Of a stretch of DNA of 64,000 bases, positions 39,740 to 51,035 are shown piece by piece. Numbering within the stretch: the first letter of the stretch is position 1; every line of letters starts with the position of its first letter. Position numbers and translations under genes: made by a program. The notes beneath the pieces were generated by a model. The model made no database searches. It was given only the letters and a program-made list of their open reading frames with translations, and had not been told where the DNA came from. Source of the DNA: Chlorops oryzae (taxonomy: Eukaryota > Arthropoda > Insecta > Diptera > Chloropidae); contig CM035808.1 in assembly GCA_020466095.1 (NCBI GenBank), positions 69,325,957 to 69,389,956 on the forward strand, read 5' to 3'.

Positions 39740-40723
39740 GTGGCGCTTCTTGAAAGCATCGGAACAAAAGCTCCTGCTAATAAAATAAGCGATCCAGCAG
39801 TGCAGACAGGCATGGACCGCTACATTAAAATTAAAAGGAAGCTTAGCCCGCAGAAATCAAATGTGGGCAAGCCTAAAGTCAATAAGACAAACCCAAATGC
39901 TAATCCATCGAACGTGCTAATTGGTAATAGATTCGCAGCACTAAGTACTGAGGATGCTCAAGCTCCTGTTTCTCCAAGCGCTTCTGGAAATAAGTCTCCG
40001 AAGCCGCCACCAATCTACCTCCGCGAGCGTAGCTCAAACAATCTAGTCATGAGCTTGACTCAGATCATTGGGAAGGAATCGTTCCATATAGTGCATCTTA
40101 CTAGAGGTAATCTCTACGAGACCAAAATCCAGGTCTACACGGAAAACAGTTTTAGAATTGTCACAAAATATTTTGACGACAATAAAAAAAACTACTACAC
40201 GTACCAGCTTAAAAGTAGCAAGGGCCTTAATGTGACAATTAAAGGCATTGAACCAGATGTAGATCCCCTTGAAATTAAGCATCCCTTAGAGGAAAAAGGT
40301 TTTAAAATAAGAAATGTTATGAACATCTTCAATAGGACCAAAACTCCACAACCAATGTTTAAAGTAGAACTCTGTCCTGATAATTTAAAACTTAAAAAAA
40401 ATGAGACTCATCCAATCTACGGAATTCTATATCTTCTTCATCGTAGAGTTGTAATAGAAGAACCTCATAAGCGTACTGGCCCTGTCCAATGCGCTAATTG
40501 CCAAGAATACGGGCATACCAAATCATACTGCACCCTACGCACTGTCTGCGTTGTTTGTGGAGAATTCCATAGCTCTAAAAATTGCGATAAAAATAAAAAC
40601 CAACCCGCTATGAAAAAATGCAACAATTGTGGTGGAAATCACACCGCAAATTATAGGGGATGCCCAGTATTTAGGGAATTAAAAAATCGTATGTTAGAAA
40701 AAAGGCAAGCTGGTCGTTCTTAG
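39740..40723 (+). CDS. Jockey-clade LINE ORF1 (Gag-like nucleic-acid-binding protein)
   Basis: 327 codons, possibly lacking its true N-terminus. A PPPIYLRE-type start to the RNA-binding region at about 92-99, then a conserved jockey domain (NVTIKGIEPDVDPLEIKHPL, VMNIFNRTKTPQPMFKVEL) and three C-terminal CCHC-type fingers: CANCQEYGHTKSYC (CX2CX4HX4C), CVVCGEFHSSKNC and CNNCGGNHTANYRGC. This arrangement is characteristic of Jockey, Doc, F and the telomeric LINEs. The remaining C-terminal part may continue past the TAG at 40,721 into the frame at 40,784-40,990, which is Gln-rich and ends as ORF2 starts (ATGA overlap at 40,987). Confidence 0.85.
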   Translation: MALLESIGTKAPANKISDPAVQTGMDRYIKIKRKLSPQKSNVGKPKVNKTNPNANPSNVLIGNRFAALSTEDAQAPVSPSASGNKSPKPPPIYLRERSSNNLVMSLTQIIGKESFHIVHLTRGNLYETKIQVYTENSFRIVTKYFDDNKKNYYTYQLKSSKGLNVTIKGIEPDVDPLEIKHPLEEKGFKIRNVMNIFNRTKTPQPMFKVELCPDNLKLKKNETHPIYGILYLLHRRVVIEEPHKRTGPVQCANCQEYGHTKSYCTLRTVCVVCGEFHSSKNCDKNKNQPAMKKCNNCGGNHTANYRGCPVFRELKNRMLEKRQAGRS

Positions 40724-40986
40724 CCGAATAATATCATATTCAACAATCCTGTTGTCCCACAACAAAATAAAGCAAATATTCCAGTGAATAACACCATGTC
40801 CTATGCAAATGTTGCTAAAGGTGGCTATAATTCAAACTCTGCCCCCCAGCAGTCAAATGGTTACTTGGAGGCCATTATAGCAACTCTGACTCAGACTCTT
40901 AATCAATTCATGTTAAAAGTTGAAAATATGTTTGAGATGATAATGAGATCGCAACAGCAGCCTCAACAAGCTTCTACTGCACAAAC

Positions 40987-43670
40987 ATGAGCTTACTAAT
41001 TATATGCTCATGGAATGCAAATGGGATAAATCAGCGTAAGCTAGAATTATCACACTTCCTTTCAAACAATTCTATTGATGTGATGCTTATTTCAGAGACA
41101 CATCTTACAGATAAAAATAATTTTTCGTTATCAGGCTATAAATTTTACAAAACGAACCACCCTGATGGGAAAGCACATGGAGGAACGGGTATATTGATTC
41201 GCAATAGAATTAGGCATTTTTCTATAGAGCCATTCTCAAAAAATTACCTCCAAGCGACTTCAGTCTCGATTGAAAGCCTTGGCGTAAATTTAGTTTTGTC
41301 TGCAATCTACTGTCCTCCTCTATTTTCAGTAAGTGAAGCCAATTTAAAGAATTTTTTGAAACCCTTGGTAATAGATTCATAGCAGCAGGCGATTATAATG
41401 CAAAGCATACCCACTGGGGTTCGCGCCTAATTTCTCCAAGGGGTAGACAACTTTACAACACCCTGATGAATTCATCCAGTAATCTAGGCTTCCTTTCACC
41501 TGGACATCCAACGTATTGACCAACAGATCAAAACAAAATACCAGACCTTATAGACTTTGCCATCATACGAGGTATCGATAACTCTCGTATTTTAGCGTCG
41601 ATAAGTTATGAAATGTCTTCAGATCATTGTCCTCTAATTTACAAAATTTCGGGAAACACAAGAACAACGTGCCCCCCTCCTAGACTGACCACCTCTAAAA
41701 CAAATTGGGTAAAATACAAAAAGTACGTTGAAACACACATACACTCTGAATATTCCATAAATAATGAATGTCAAATCGATGAAGGGGTTGTAACCTTAAA
41801 TTCAATACTGATTTCAGCGGCGGAGCATTCAACCCCAACGAGCTTTACCACTGTCCATAGAAGTTGCCATCATACTAACAGTGTAATCGAAAGGCTTCTA
41901 CAAGAAAAGCGCAGATTGAGGCAAGAATAGCAACAACATAGGTCCCCTGAAAGTAAAGTCAGACTCAATAGAGCTACAAAGCAACTCCAAATCGCTCTTC
42001 AAAACGATCGAGATAAGAGAAATTTTAACTTCATCTCTAACCTTTCGCCAAATAGTTCATCGAAAGGGTCACTGTGGAGAGCCTTAAAAGTGAAAAACCC
42101 CCCCCCCACAGACCACGAATCTCCCTTAAGAGATTTAAGAGGAACATGGGCAAGAAGTGATGAGGAGAAAGCAGTAGCGTTTGCCCAACACTTGTGCTCA
42201 GTTTTCCTTCCAAACTCTTCTTTATCTGGCCTTAGACTTCCCCTACATGAGGAAAACAACGAATCTATCCCTATTACCTTTCATGTCAGTGAAAAAAGAA
42301 TGTATTATAAAAGGAAACTTTATCGAGAAACAAGCTCCAGGTTATGACTTGATAACCCCAAAAATGATCAAGGAGTTACCAATCATCGCTATCGCGTATA
42401 TAGCAAAACTCTTTAATGCTATTATATCCTTTTCACATTTTCCTGAGGTATGGAAAGAATCGCTCATAAAGATGGTATTGAAGCCAGGTAAAGACCCGAC
42501 ATCAACCAGCTCTTATCGACCAATAAGCCTTCTCCCCTGTTTATCTAAACTTTTCGAAAAAGCTCTTCTTTTTAAGATAACGCCATAAGCTCACGAGCAT
42601 AACCTAATCCCGACTCATCAATTTGGCTTTAGGAAAAAACATGGAACGATAGAACAGGTAAATCGGATCACGCAAGAAATTCGGAATGCCTTTGAAAAAA
42701 AAAATACTGTTCTGCAATATTTCTTGACATTGCTCAAGCCTTTGATAAAGTGTGGCATGAGGGACTTATAGCTAAAATCAAATCTCTTCTTCCTCAAAAC
42801 TTACATGGCATTCTCATATCATATCTTCAAACAAGATTCTTTAGGGTAAAAGTTAATGAAACCATTACGGAAAAATTTGAAATAAAAGCAGGAGTCCCGC
42901 AAGGCAGTGTACTGGGCCCCTCTCTTTACCTTCTATACACAGCCGACATACATACTAGTGACAACATTGTTATGTCAACTTTTGCTGATGACACAGCAAT
43001 ATTGAGTTGCCACCGCGATCCTATGGAAGCGTCAAGAACTCTACAGGGGCATATGCAATTAATTGAAACTTGGCTTTCAACCTGGCGTATAAATGTAAAC
43101 GAACGAAAATGTAAGCACATTACACTCACACTAAGAAAAGGAATAAGTCCAACTATACTCCTTAAAGGAGTTTCCATTCCTCAAGCAGAAAATTTCGTAT
43201 ATTTAGGAGTTCATCTAGACAAACGATTAACTTGGCGAAAGCACATCGAAGCAAAAAGAACCAACCTAAAGCTAAAAGCATAAAGAATTCACTGGTTAAT
43301 TAACCATCGCTCCCCTCTAAATATGGAGTATAAAGTTCTTTTATATAATAGTTTATTAAAGCCACTTTAGACATATGGCATTCAGCTGTGGGGAAATGCC
43401 TGTGCTTCCTCTATTGAAATAATTCAAACAGCTCAATCGAAAATTCTCCGAATCATTACAGGTGCTCCATGATACATTCAAAATGAAAGTATTCACCGTG
43501 ATCTACAAATTCCGCTCGTTAAGGACGAAATAATACGTTTAAAAGCGTCGTATATTCATAAATTAAGACATCACTCCAACCAGCTAGCAAGAAGTCTTAA
43601 TAACACAACGAGTCGTTCACGCTTAAAAAGAAAGGACCTTCTGTTCGCATCTATGAGTCTAGACGTATAA
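40987..43670 (+). pseudogene. Jockey-clade LINE ORF2 (endonuclease-RT), decayed
   Basis: Starts MSLLIICSWNANGINQRK, the APE endonuclease N-terminus; SETHLTD and AHGGTGILIRN follow. The frame breaks at 41,382 and resumes with GDYNAKHTHWGSRLISPRG and SSDHCPL. Further breaks near 41,930, 42,330 and 42,590. RT motifs: SSYRPISLLPCLSKLFEKAL, QFGFRKKHGT, ILQYFLDIAQAFDKVWH-like stretch near 42,715-42,750, GVPQGSVLGPSLY and the intact catalytic FADDTAILS (about 42,979-43,005). The C-terminal connection domain reads to about 43,670 (TYGIQLWGNA). Confidence 0.88.
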
Positions 43671-44092
43671 CACAGATGCTCCGCTATCTGTTATCTGCAC
43701 CTTGTCTCGTGCATGCTTAAAACTCGTTTAAGCAAGGATTCGTTCAGATTGAGGCACCTCGCTCGTGTTTGCTCAATTCTGAACTTCAACAGCAACCGTT
43801 CCAGCTAACCAGGACTCATTAAGTCTGACGCACCTCGCTCGTGCACGCCAGTGTATTTTCCAATCAAGGATTCTCTAACCTTGACGCACCTCGCTCGTGC
43901 GGGATCAGTACTCATCAGCGCAGGCCGCTATACAGCGTTAAAGCCCAGTTTCTAATATTGAGGCTCATCGGAACTAAAAACTGTTTTTATATTTCTCTAA
44001 ATGTATAATTAGTTACGTAAAATTTTAGAAATAAGATCCGAATACTTTCTGTTAGTTCCCACTCAAAGGAAGATCCAGAAAAAAAAAAATAA
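43671..44092 (+). other. 3' UTR of the Jockey-type LINE with repeated motif and poly(A)
   Basis: The 14-mer GCACCTCGCTCGTG occurs at 43,754, 43,830 and 43,886, with a weaker version near 43,697. An A-rich end at 44,079-44,092 is taken as the 3' terminus. Confidence 0.65.
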
Positions 44093-44229
44093 AAAATTTC
44101 TCTATCGGACTAACTCTCTTCTCATTAGTAAGGAATAAATTAAATACAATAGACAAGGCTCTTTGAATTCACCATGTTCACCGTCATAATATTACTATTC
44201 AAATGCAACTCTGAATCAATTTATATAAG

Positions 44230-44570
44230 GTACACAGTGTAAGCTTTAACGCTTAGCCGCCCTTGATGTCTCCAGGGGATGTCATCAATTCTCATCAGCT
44301 CTTGGGACAATTGCCACCTTGGCAATAGCTCGTCTGATTTGTCCTCTCTTCGATTTAATGTCCACTATTCGCGGATGGTATTAACAACTCTGCCCATACA
44401 AATCCACGGCTTCGGGGGCACGTTCTCCTCCTCGACCAATACCAAGTTCGCAACGCCAATGTTTCGTTTCTCATCTGACCACTTCACTCCTCTTTGCAAC
44501 TTGTGCTGGTATTTTGAAGCCCAACGCCGCCAGAAATGTTGTCGTAGTAACACCAAGATCTATCAGTAGG
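44230..44570 (-). pseudogene. BEL/Pao integrase C-terminal fragment
   Basis: The minus-strand frame reads HFWRRWASKYQHKLQRGVKW, then NIGVANLVLVEEENVPPKPW and MGRVVNTI. This is the conserved post-catalytic region of BEL/Pao integrase (F-W-x-R-W-x-x-x-Y ... G-x-x-V-L-V-x-x-x-N-x-P-P). It is cut off upstream by the LOA-type LINE at about 44,571; the downstream end at about 44,230 is not followed by a recognised LTR. It is a different BEL element from the one at 27-37 kb, which lacks this region. Confidence 0.8.
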
Positions 44571-45510
44571 TTAAGGTAGATTGTGGTGCCTTGTAGTCTA
44601 TATGTGTGCTGTCAGTAGTTTGTTCTGTAGGTCTAATAATACCACTCCTAAAGAAAGCCATCGCCCGCAACCTAAAAAACCCAAGTCGGCTGTCCTGCAG
44701 GAGCCTTCATCCAACCACCAGAATACTTGGGGTCCTTCTCACAGAGATGTAGCCACCACCTGTAAAAGGCTATTGCACATGAGAAGTATCCGGAGATTCT
44801 TCTCACTGGTGAGCAGATGGAGCTCATTAAGGGTAAGTAAGCTCTTGGAAGATATCGACAAACTGCCGAAATACGAGAGCACATACGGCTTTATAGCCAG
44901 CGCCAACAGAGACGGGTGGCTCTCATTGACGTGCTGTAATCGGAAAATGAAGAACTGACTGAACGAATGTGTGCCGAAAAACCAGCCTTTTCCAAATGCA
45001 TCATTCAAAGTGTGTCAGGGTCTAGATATGCCCGAAAAATTTGTATGCATAACGTACATCACACCCTCCGCTGCCCTGCCAACGAACATTTTGGTGACTG
45101 ATGGTGGTATCTCGACGACAGCATGGAAAATTCTTAGGACTGAAAAGGATAAGAATGGTGGCGGGACTGTAACGATTTTTGAAGACGAAAAGTCGAAGAA
45201 CCAAATAGTTGACCAGGCAGAAAAGCTGTGTCTGAACTTCACACAGATACAAGTTCGTGTGAATGAAGATCTCGGCGCACCCAAGGCACAACCGAGAAAA
45301 CGGCCTCTAACAGCGGAGAAGCCCAGTAAGGGAGTCGGCGTGAAAACCAATACCTCGAAGGTATTGGGCAACACACTAAACAGCACCAGAGAAAGTATAC
45401 CTCCGCAAGCACCCAAAATACCAGCGGCGAAACCCTTTCGCACCCAAGCACCCTCACATGGAACCAAGCTTCCTAAGTGGATGCGAAAGGGCGATGAACG
45501 CAAGAAATAG
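44571..45510 (+). pseudogene. LOA-clade LINE ORF1
   Basis: The N-terminal part (44,650-44,958) is Pro/Lys/Gln-rich and frame-broken (SKLLEDIDKLPKYEST is readable). The main frame from 44,971 has 179 codons and includes MPEKFVCITYITP, ISTTAWKILRTEKD and VTIFEDEKSKNQIVDQAEKL, then a basic Pro-rich tail. No CCHC knuckle is visible. ORF2 starts 3 bp after its stop. Confidence 0.65.
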
Positions 45511-45512
45511 AT

Positions 45513-47009
45513 ATGAAGTGCCTGCAGGTCAATCTTCAGCACGCCAAAGCTGCTTCAGCCTTGCTGATGCAGTGCTTCATCTCTAAAAAGATTGACATCG
45601 GCCTGATCCAGGGCCCGTATACCTACGAGAACCAGATCAAAGGACTAAAAGGTATGCTATTGTACGACCATAACAATCATAGGCGACCTAGAGCTTGTAT
45701 TTTGGTAAGATATGAGATTATTGCATTCACTATTTCACAGCACACCTACCTATCTGAAACCTCACCTGACCTGGACTTCCTACCAGTGAAAGGACTGGTG
45801 GACTACAACACTGAAAATGGGAAACAGCTTATTGTTGGCAGTGAGGCAAATGCACACCACACAATCTGGCGCAGCACCAATATCAAAACAAGGGGTGAGT
45901 ACCTTTTTGAATTTATCACAAGCAATAACCTAATTGTTTCAAATTCAGGCAACAGGCCTACGTTTATAAATATAATTAGAGAAGAAGTACTAGATATCAC
46001 TTTTGCCGCATCATTTATAAAGAACTTTATCAGAGAATGGAAAGTTTCCTCGGAAACATCCATGTCACACCATCGTCAGATAACCTTCGATGTCAATCTA
46101 AGCGCAAGGCTTACTGATACGTATAGCGCGCATAGGGCCACTGATTGGGATCTATCTTCAGATGAACTTAGGGCCAACAGGCAATTGTAAACATACTATC
46201 AGTAATGCACATGATCTAAAAACAGCAGATGTTATTGTCAACACTGCTATAACGAATGCCTACCATGAGTCCTTTTCGATCAAAATCACGATCGGTAACA
46301 GATCAGTGCCTTGGTGGAACAACAAATTAGCCAAACTTAGAGCCGAATCGCAGAGGTTTTATAACAGGACTAAACACATGTTGAATGGGCCATATAAAAG
46401 AATGCCCTAACCATCTTCAATAAAGAACTTAGAAGGGCCAAAAGATATTCATGGAGGAACTTCTGCTCGTGGCTTCAAAGTCTTAGCAGTAGTGCTAGAA
46501 TCCACAAAGTAATTTCGAAAAGCCACACTTATCCCATCGGACTTCTTCAAAAGCCAAATGGGACCTTTACTTAAGACTGCAGAGAATCGCTTGAGCTTCT
46601 CACAGAAATACACTTCCCGGGATCCACCCTCTGCGATCTGCCCAGTGATCACTTCATAACTTCTAGGATCAAAAGGCCCAGTGCGGTGATTAACGGACAG
46701 CTCGAAGAATTTGAACTGAAGGAAAAATTGATTTGGCTATCAATTCGTTTTCTCCGTTTATGGCCCCAGGGGCAGATGCAATTTTTCCAGCACTCCCACA
46801 AAAGGGCCTTACCCACCTAATGCCCAACCTGATCAATATCTGCAGGGCAGGGCTGGCAATAGGTACTATAGCTACCAAATGGAAGGAGGTAATTGTCAGA
46901 TATATACCTAAAGGGGGAGGAAAACCAAATAACCTACCGAAAACCCCTTGGACCCATTAATCTAACATCTTTTCTCTTGAAATCCATGGAAAAATTGTTG
47001 AAAGACATA
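45513..47009 (+). pseudogene. LOA-clade LINE ORF2, part 1 (endonuclease and RT start)
   Basis: MKCLQVNLQHAKAASALLMQ and GLIQGPYTYENQIKGLKG open the APE endonuclease; SEANAHHTIWRSTNIKTRGE is the LOA/Loa/Bilbo-type version of the D-x-N-A-H block. RT begins with INSFSPFMAPGADAIFPALP and WKEVIVRYIPKGGGKPNN. Frames break near 46,190, 46,410 and 46,700. Sequence stops at TA (47,010) where the mariner lies and resumes at 48,296. Confidence 0.8.
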
Positions 47010-47011
47010 TA

Positions 47012-48293
47012 ACAGGTTGGCTGATAAGTCCCCGGTCTAACCAAGAAAAACACATTTTTTTCTCAAAATTCGGTTTTATTATTCAACATAGTTCCCTTCA
47101 AGAGCGATACAACGATTATAACGACCTTCCAATTTTTTGATACCATTTTGGTAGTACTCCTTCGGTTTTGCCTCAAAATAGCCCTCAGTTTCGGCGATCA
47201 CCTCTTCATTGCAGCCAAATTTTTTCCCTGCGAGCATCCTTTTGAGGTCTGAGAACAAGAAAAAGTCGCTGGGGGCCAAATCTGGAGAATACGGTGGGTG
47301 GGGAAGCAATTCGAAGCCTAATTCATGAATTTTTCCCATCGTTCTCAATGACTTGTGGCATGGTGCGTTGTCTTGGTGGAACAACACTTTTTTCTTCTTC
47401 ATATGGGGCCGTTTTGCCGCGATTTCGACCTTCAAACGCTCCAATAATGACATATAATAGTCACTGTTGGTGGTTTTTCCCTTCTCAAGATAATCGGTAA
47501 AAATTATTCCATGCCCATCCCAAAAAACAGAGGCCATTACTTCGCCAGCGGACTTTTGAGTCTTTCCACGCTTCGGAGACGGTTCACCGATCGCTGTCCA
47601 CTCAGCCGACTGTCGATTGGACTCAGGAGTGTAGTGATAGAGCCATGTTTCATCCATTGTCACATATCGACGCAAAAACTCGGATGTATTGCGAGTTAAC
47701 AGCTGCAAACACCGCTCAGAATCATCAACACGTTGTTGTTTTTGGTCAAATGTGAGCTCGCGCGGCACCCATTTTGCACAGAGCTTTTTCATATCCAAAT
47801 ATTGATGAATGATATGACCAACACGTTCCTTTGATATCTTTAAGGCTTCTGCTATCTCGAACAACTTCATTTTACGGTCATTCTAAATTATTTTGTGAAT
47901 TTTTTTGAAGTTTTCGTCGGTAACCACCTCTTTCGGGCGTCCACTACGTTCACCGTCCTCCGTGCTCATTTCACCACGCTTGAATTTTGCATACCAATCA
48001 ATTATTGTTGATTTTCCTGCGGCAGAGTCCGGAAAGCCAAGTTTTTGCTTCCACTGTATTTTTTCCCTTCAGAAAACAGTATTTTATCAAAACACGAAAA
48101 TCCTTTTTTTCCATTTTTTTCACAATAACAAGAGTTGCTTCACAAAAGACGCTCTATCTCAAAAACTAATTGACTTACAGACGTCAAATTTTGACACAAA
48201 TCATTTGAAGTTTGTCACTATATAAAAATAATATACATTTAATACTAGCGACGCCATCTATGTGTCAGACCGGGGACTTATCAGCTAACCTGT
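47012..48293 (-). mobile_element. Mariner element, complete ends, 1,282 bp
   Basis: The terminal inverted repeats ACAGGTTGGCTGATAAGTCC (left) and ACAGGTTAGCTGATAAGTCC (right, inverted), both continuing CCGGTCT, are flanked by TA. Length is typical of mariner. The insertion splits RT of the LOA-type LINE. The transposase inside is interrupted. Confidence 0.92.
47079..48114 (-). pseudogene. Mariner transposase (DD34D), two defects
   Basis: The main frame, 47,079-47,870, has 264 codons with all three catalytic aspartates: YVTMDETWLYHY, LFHQDNAPCHKS and PYSPDLAPSDFFLF (D-D34D spacing). The N-terminal DNA-binding part reads from ATG at about 48,114 (MEKKDFRVLIKYCFLKGKNT), loses frame near 48,040, continues as DWYAKFKRGEMSTEDGERSG, and meets an in-frame TAG at about 47,885. 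One frameshift and one stop, so the copy is defective but not ancient. Confidence 0.9.
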
Positions 48294-48295
48294 TA

Positions 48296-49655
48296 AGAGG
48301 AGAAAACTTATCATTTAATCCTCTTCATCGAAATCAATATGCTTATCAACAAAACAAATTCACCACTCATGCACTTCATAGTCTCACTGGCAAGACTCAG
48401 GAGTAAATAGACTGCAAAGAGTTTGCGAAAGGCTGCTTTCTTGATATTGAGGGAGCCTGTGATAAAAGGGATCACTGATATATTGAAATATCGCTTTGCG
48501 AAAAAGGCGTCGATAACACGACACAAGAATGGATAAGTAATGTTCTTTGAACTAGGGTGGTAAAATCTTCCCTAGGCCATGTTGAAATCAAGGCCCACGC
48601 AGCAAAATTTTGTCCACAAGGAGGAGCACTATCTCCCCTGCTATGGTCCATTGTTGTTGATGTGCTCCTGCGTAAACTAAGCGATGAAAGATTCGAGGTA
48701 CAAGGGTACGCTGGTGACATCGGTATCCTTGTAAGGGGGAAATAAGAAGGCACGATCTCATTCCGCCTACACCAAGCCCTGAACATCGTAGCTAGACGGT
48801 GCAGAGATGTAGATGTAAACATAAATCCTATAAAGACAAACATTATGATTTTCACCAAAAAGAGAAAAAAGGAAGGTTTCTTCAAACCATCTCTTAATGG
48901 AGAGGAGCTTCAATTTTTGAACCAGGTCAAATATCTGGGAGTTATTCTAGATGAAATGTTGACATGGAATGCTTATGGAATGCATTGATAATGCTATCAA
49001 AAAGGCCAGAGCTGCTATATGAACCAGCAAAAGCCTTCTAGGAAAATCCTGGGGCCTTACTCCAAAACTCAGCCTTTGGATGTATACGTCAGTTGCTTAA
49101 CCTGTCATATCATACGGTGCAGCCATTTGGTACAGGAAAGCTGAGCAAAGAACTGCGAGGGACAGTCTTCGGAAACTCCAGAGACTAGCCTGCGTCAACA
49201 TATGTGAATCCATGAGGACAACCCCATTAGCGGCCCTTGAAATTGTACTGGGGCTCCCTCCACTTCATCTGTTCGGTAAGAAGGCAATGGCGTTCATGGC
49301 CAAACTTTTTCGAACTGATGAAAAGCAAATTAGAGTGATAACAAACTCACGTCTTGGGAAAAGAAATGCAGAGAGGAAGGACTTAATATCACCATATCCG
49401 ACATTTGCACCGCCAGATTTTACTTCCACAAAAAATTTCTAAAATCTATACCAGACAGAAATGACTGGGATAAAAATAGGCGTAGGTTGATAGGAGACTA
49501 CCATCTGTGGTTTACAGATGGCTCGAAGACGGATCAAGGAGCTGGATTGGGAATTTTCGGTCTTAAGCCAAGAAGAAATATTTGCAAGCATGGGCCAAGA
49601 GACCTCGGTGTTTCAGGCAGAAGCACATGCACTAGAACTCCGTCTTAGGGAATAT
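48296..49655 (+). pseudogene. LOA-clade LINE ORF2, part 2 (RT and RNase H start)
   Basis: Resumes RT with NPLHRNQYAYQQNKFTTHAL; later KAHAAKFCPQGGALSPLLW and the catalytic box, which reads GYAGDIGIL, so the second Asp pair position is Gly-Asp instead of Asp-Asp. The thumb contains KTNIMIFTKK and LNQVKYLGVIL-like text near 48,840-48,950. RNase H opens with WFTDGSKTDQGAGLGIF near 49,510-49,560, as expected in LOA-type LINEs, and after a frame change ETSVFQAEAHALELRLREY runs to the mdg1-like LTR. Confidence 0.8.
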
Positions 49656-50194
49656 TGTAGCGTGAGCAGACGAACGCACAAACACTTCATATCGCGCACA
49701 AGCGAGCACGCAACAAAAGTTATAAAAATTAGCGATAAGCACTTTGCTGACGGCCCAATATTTTCAAGTTCAAGGGCATACAAGCATTCATCGACTCTTG
49801 GTCGAATGATTACATAAACATTGCTTTCGACCGCTTATCCGATCACTGCGCGTGGTAAACAATTGATCCACGTTTAAGCTTCGGTTGTTTGGACAAATGC
49901 GTTATTGCCTAATTGGCAAGAATGCTACTGCATACGTTTGGTTGATAAGCATTGCGTAGCTCAGCCGTGCTTATGCTTGTGTTGTTTAATTTGAGACGCT
50001 GTTGCTATGCTTTCCCCGATTTCCGAATTTTAGCTGATATCGATTTTGTTTGTTTTAATTGAAATTGCAAATGTTATCAATATTGTAAGTTAGCTGTGTA
50101 AGCAATTTGTAAGTATAAAAGTAAGAAATATTCAATAAAGAAATCAATCTGATTCTAACACTCAAATCCATGCCACGAACTCATTTGGACTACA
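49656..50194 (+). repeat. 5' LTR of the mdg1-like element
   Basis: 539 bp. It has a private T (TGCCTAATTGG) where the 3' LTR and the duplicated LTR at 63,076 have G. AATAAAG near 50,134 is a plausible polyadenylation signal. Confidence 0.92.
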
Positions 50195-50288
50195 TGGCGA
50201 TCCTTGCCAGTCTAAAGAGTGAAACCTCTGGAATTTGAGGAAAAAAAAGTGTGTTAAATAGTTCAAAGTTTTAATAAAGGACATATAA

Positions 50289-50672
50289 ATGCCTTTAATA
50301 ATCTCGATATTACTTTCGAGAATATCCTTGACGCCAATTATCAAGGATAAGAAAAACCTTAAAGAGGCTCTGCAAGCTGACGTAACAGCAGGTCCTCGCC
50401 CAATTTCAATTCGGGAATACCAAGCCCGGCAACTGGCAACTATCAGCAAAGCACACCGTGCAAAGAAGCATGAGGAGCGACTAACCACAATTCCAGCAGT
50501 TAAAACACCTAAACGAAGAGGAGGAGAGAAAAACAGGCTTCGACGGCTAAGAGCGCAACTAATACGCCAAGCAGAATCCACAACCAATGGAAACATAAAG
50601 AAGACCAACTGGAAGAGAGTAGCAGAAATTGAAGCGGCACTACAACGCAAGAGTGCTTCACAGCACCTTTAA
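50289..50672 (+). CDS. Basic pre-gag open frame, 127 codons
   Basis: MPLIISILLSRISLTPIIKD, a short hydrophobic start, then strongly basic (REYQARQLATISKAHRAKKH, PKRRGGEKNRLRRLRAQLI). It lies between the primer site and the myristoylated frame, in the part of the RNA normally called leader. No domain recognised; an accessory or nucleic-acid-binding role is only a guess. An identical frame begins at 63,709 in the segmental duplicate. Confidence 0.55.
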   Translation: MPLIISILLSRISLTPIIKDKKNLKEALQADVTAGPRPISIREYQARQLATISKAHRAKKHEERLTTIPAVKTPKRRGGEKNRLRRLRAQLIRQAESTTNGNIKKTNWKRVAEIEAALQRKSASQHL

Positions 50673-50820
50673 TATTTAAGCGAGTTAAATTATTTAGCGT
50701 AGCAAGACGCGAACTTCGCGGCTACCTGAATAAACCATTGTTTGAAAAAAAAAATATAATAAAAATGTGCAAAATGTAAAATTTTTCAAAAAATTTTTTT
50801 CCATCGATTTTTCCACCACT

Positions 50821-51033
50821 ATGGGTGGACAGCAATCAAAGATTAGCGATCCAAAGGCAAACGTTGTCAACGAAGTAGAGGTGACACAGCCTAGTTTAGG
50901 ATCAATAGAGATTTTTCCTGTGATTCTAATTGTAATCGCATCCTTAGAACTTGCTCTTAAAATTTACTTAATGCACAATAGAAGCCTTAAAAAGAAATAT
51001 GTTAGCAGGGCAAATGACTTGGACAAGGTTTAG
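50821..51033 (+). CDS. Small N-myristoylation-type membrane protein frame upstream of gag
   Basis: 70 codons from ATG at 50,821: MGGQQSKISDPKANVVNEVE has a Gly-2 and Ser-6 N-myristoylation signature. A hydrophobic helix follows (IEIFPVILIVIASLELALKI), then a basic tail. The upstream ATG at 50,767 would bury the Gly, so 50,821 is preferred. gag starts 3 bp after the stop. Membrane targeting of a separate small protein rather than of Gag is the inference. Confidence 0.65.
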   Translation: MGGQQSKISDPKANVVNEVEVTQPSLGSIEIFPVILIVIASLELALKIYLMHNRSLKKKYVSRANDLDKV

Positions 51034-51035
51034 AT

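Noticed and set aside
45015..45542. 175-codon minus-strand frame
   Set aside because: Opposite-strand shadow of LOA ORF1; Leu/Phe/Ser-rich composition as expected from an antisense frame.
50162..50650. 162-codon minus-strand frame over the pre-gag region
   Set aside because: Cys/Ser/Arg-rich antisense frame of the basic plus-strand frame; the plus strand matches element polarity.
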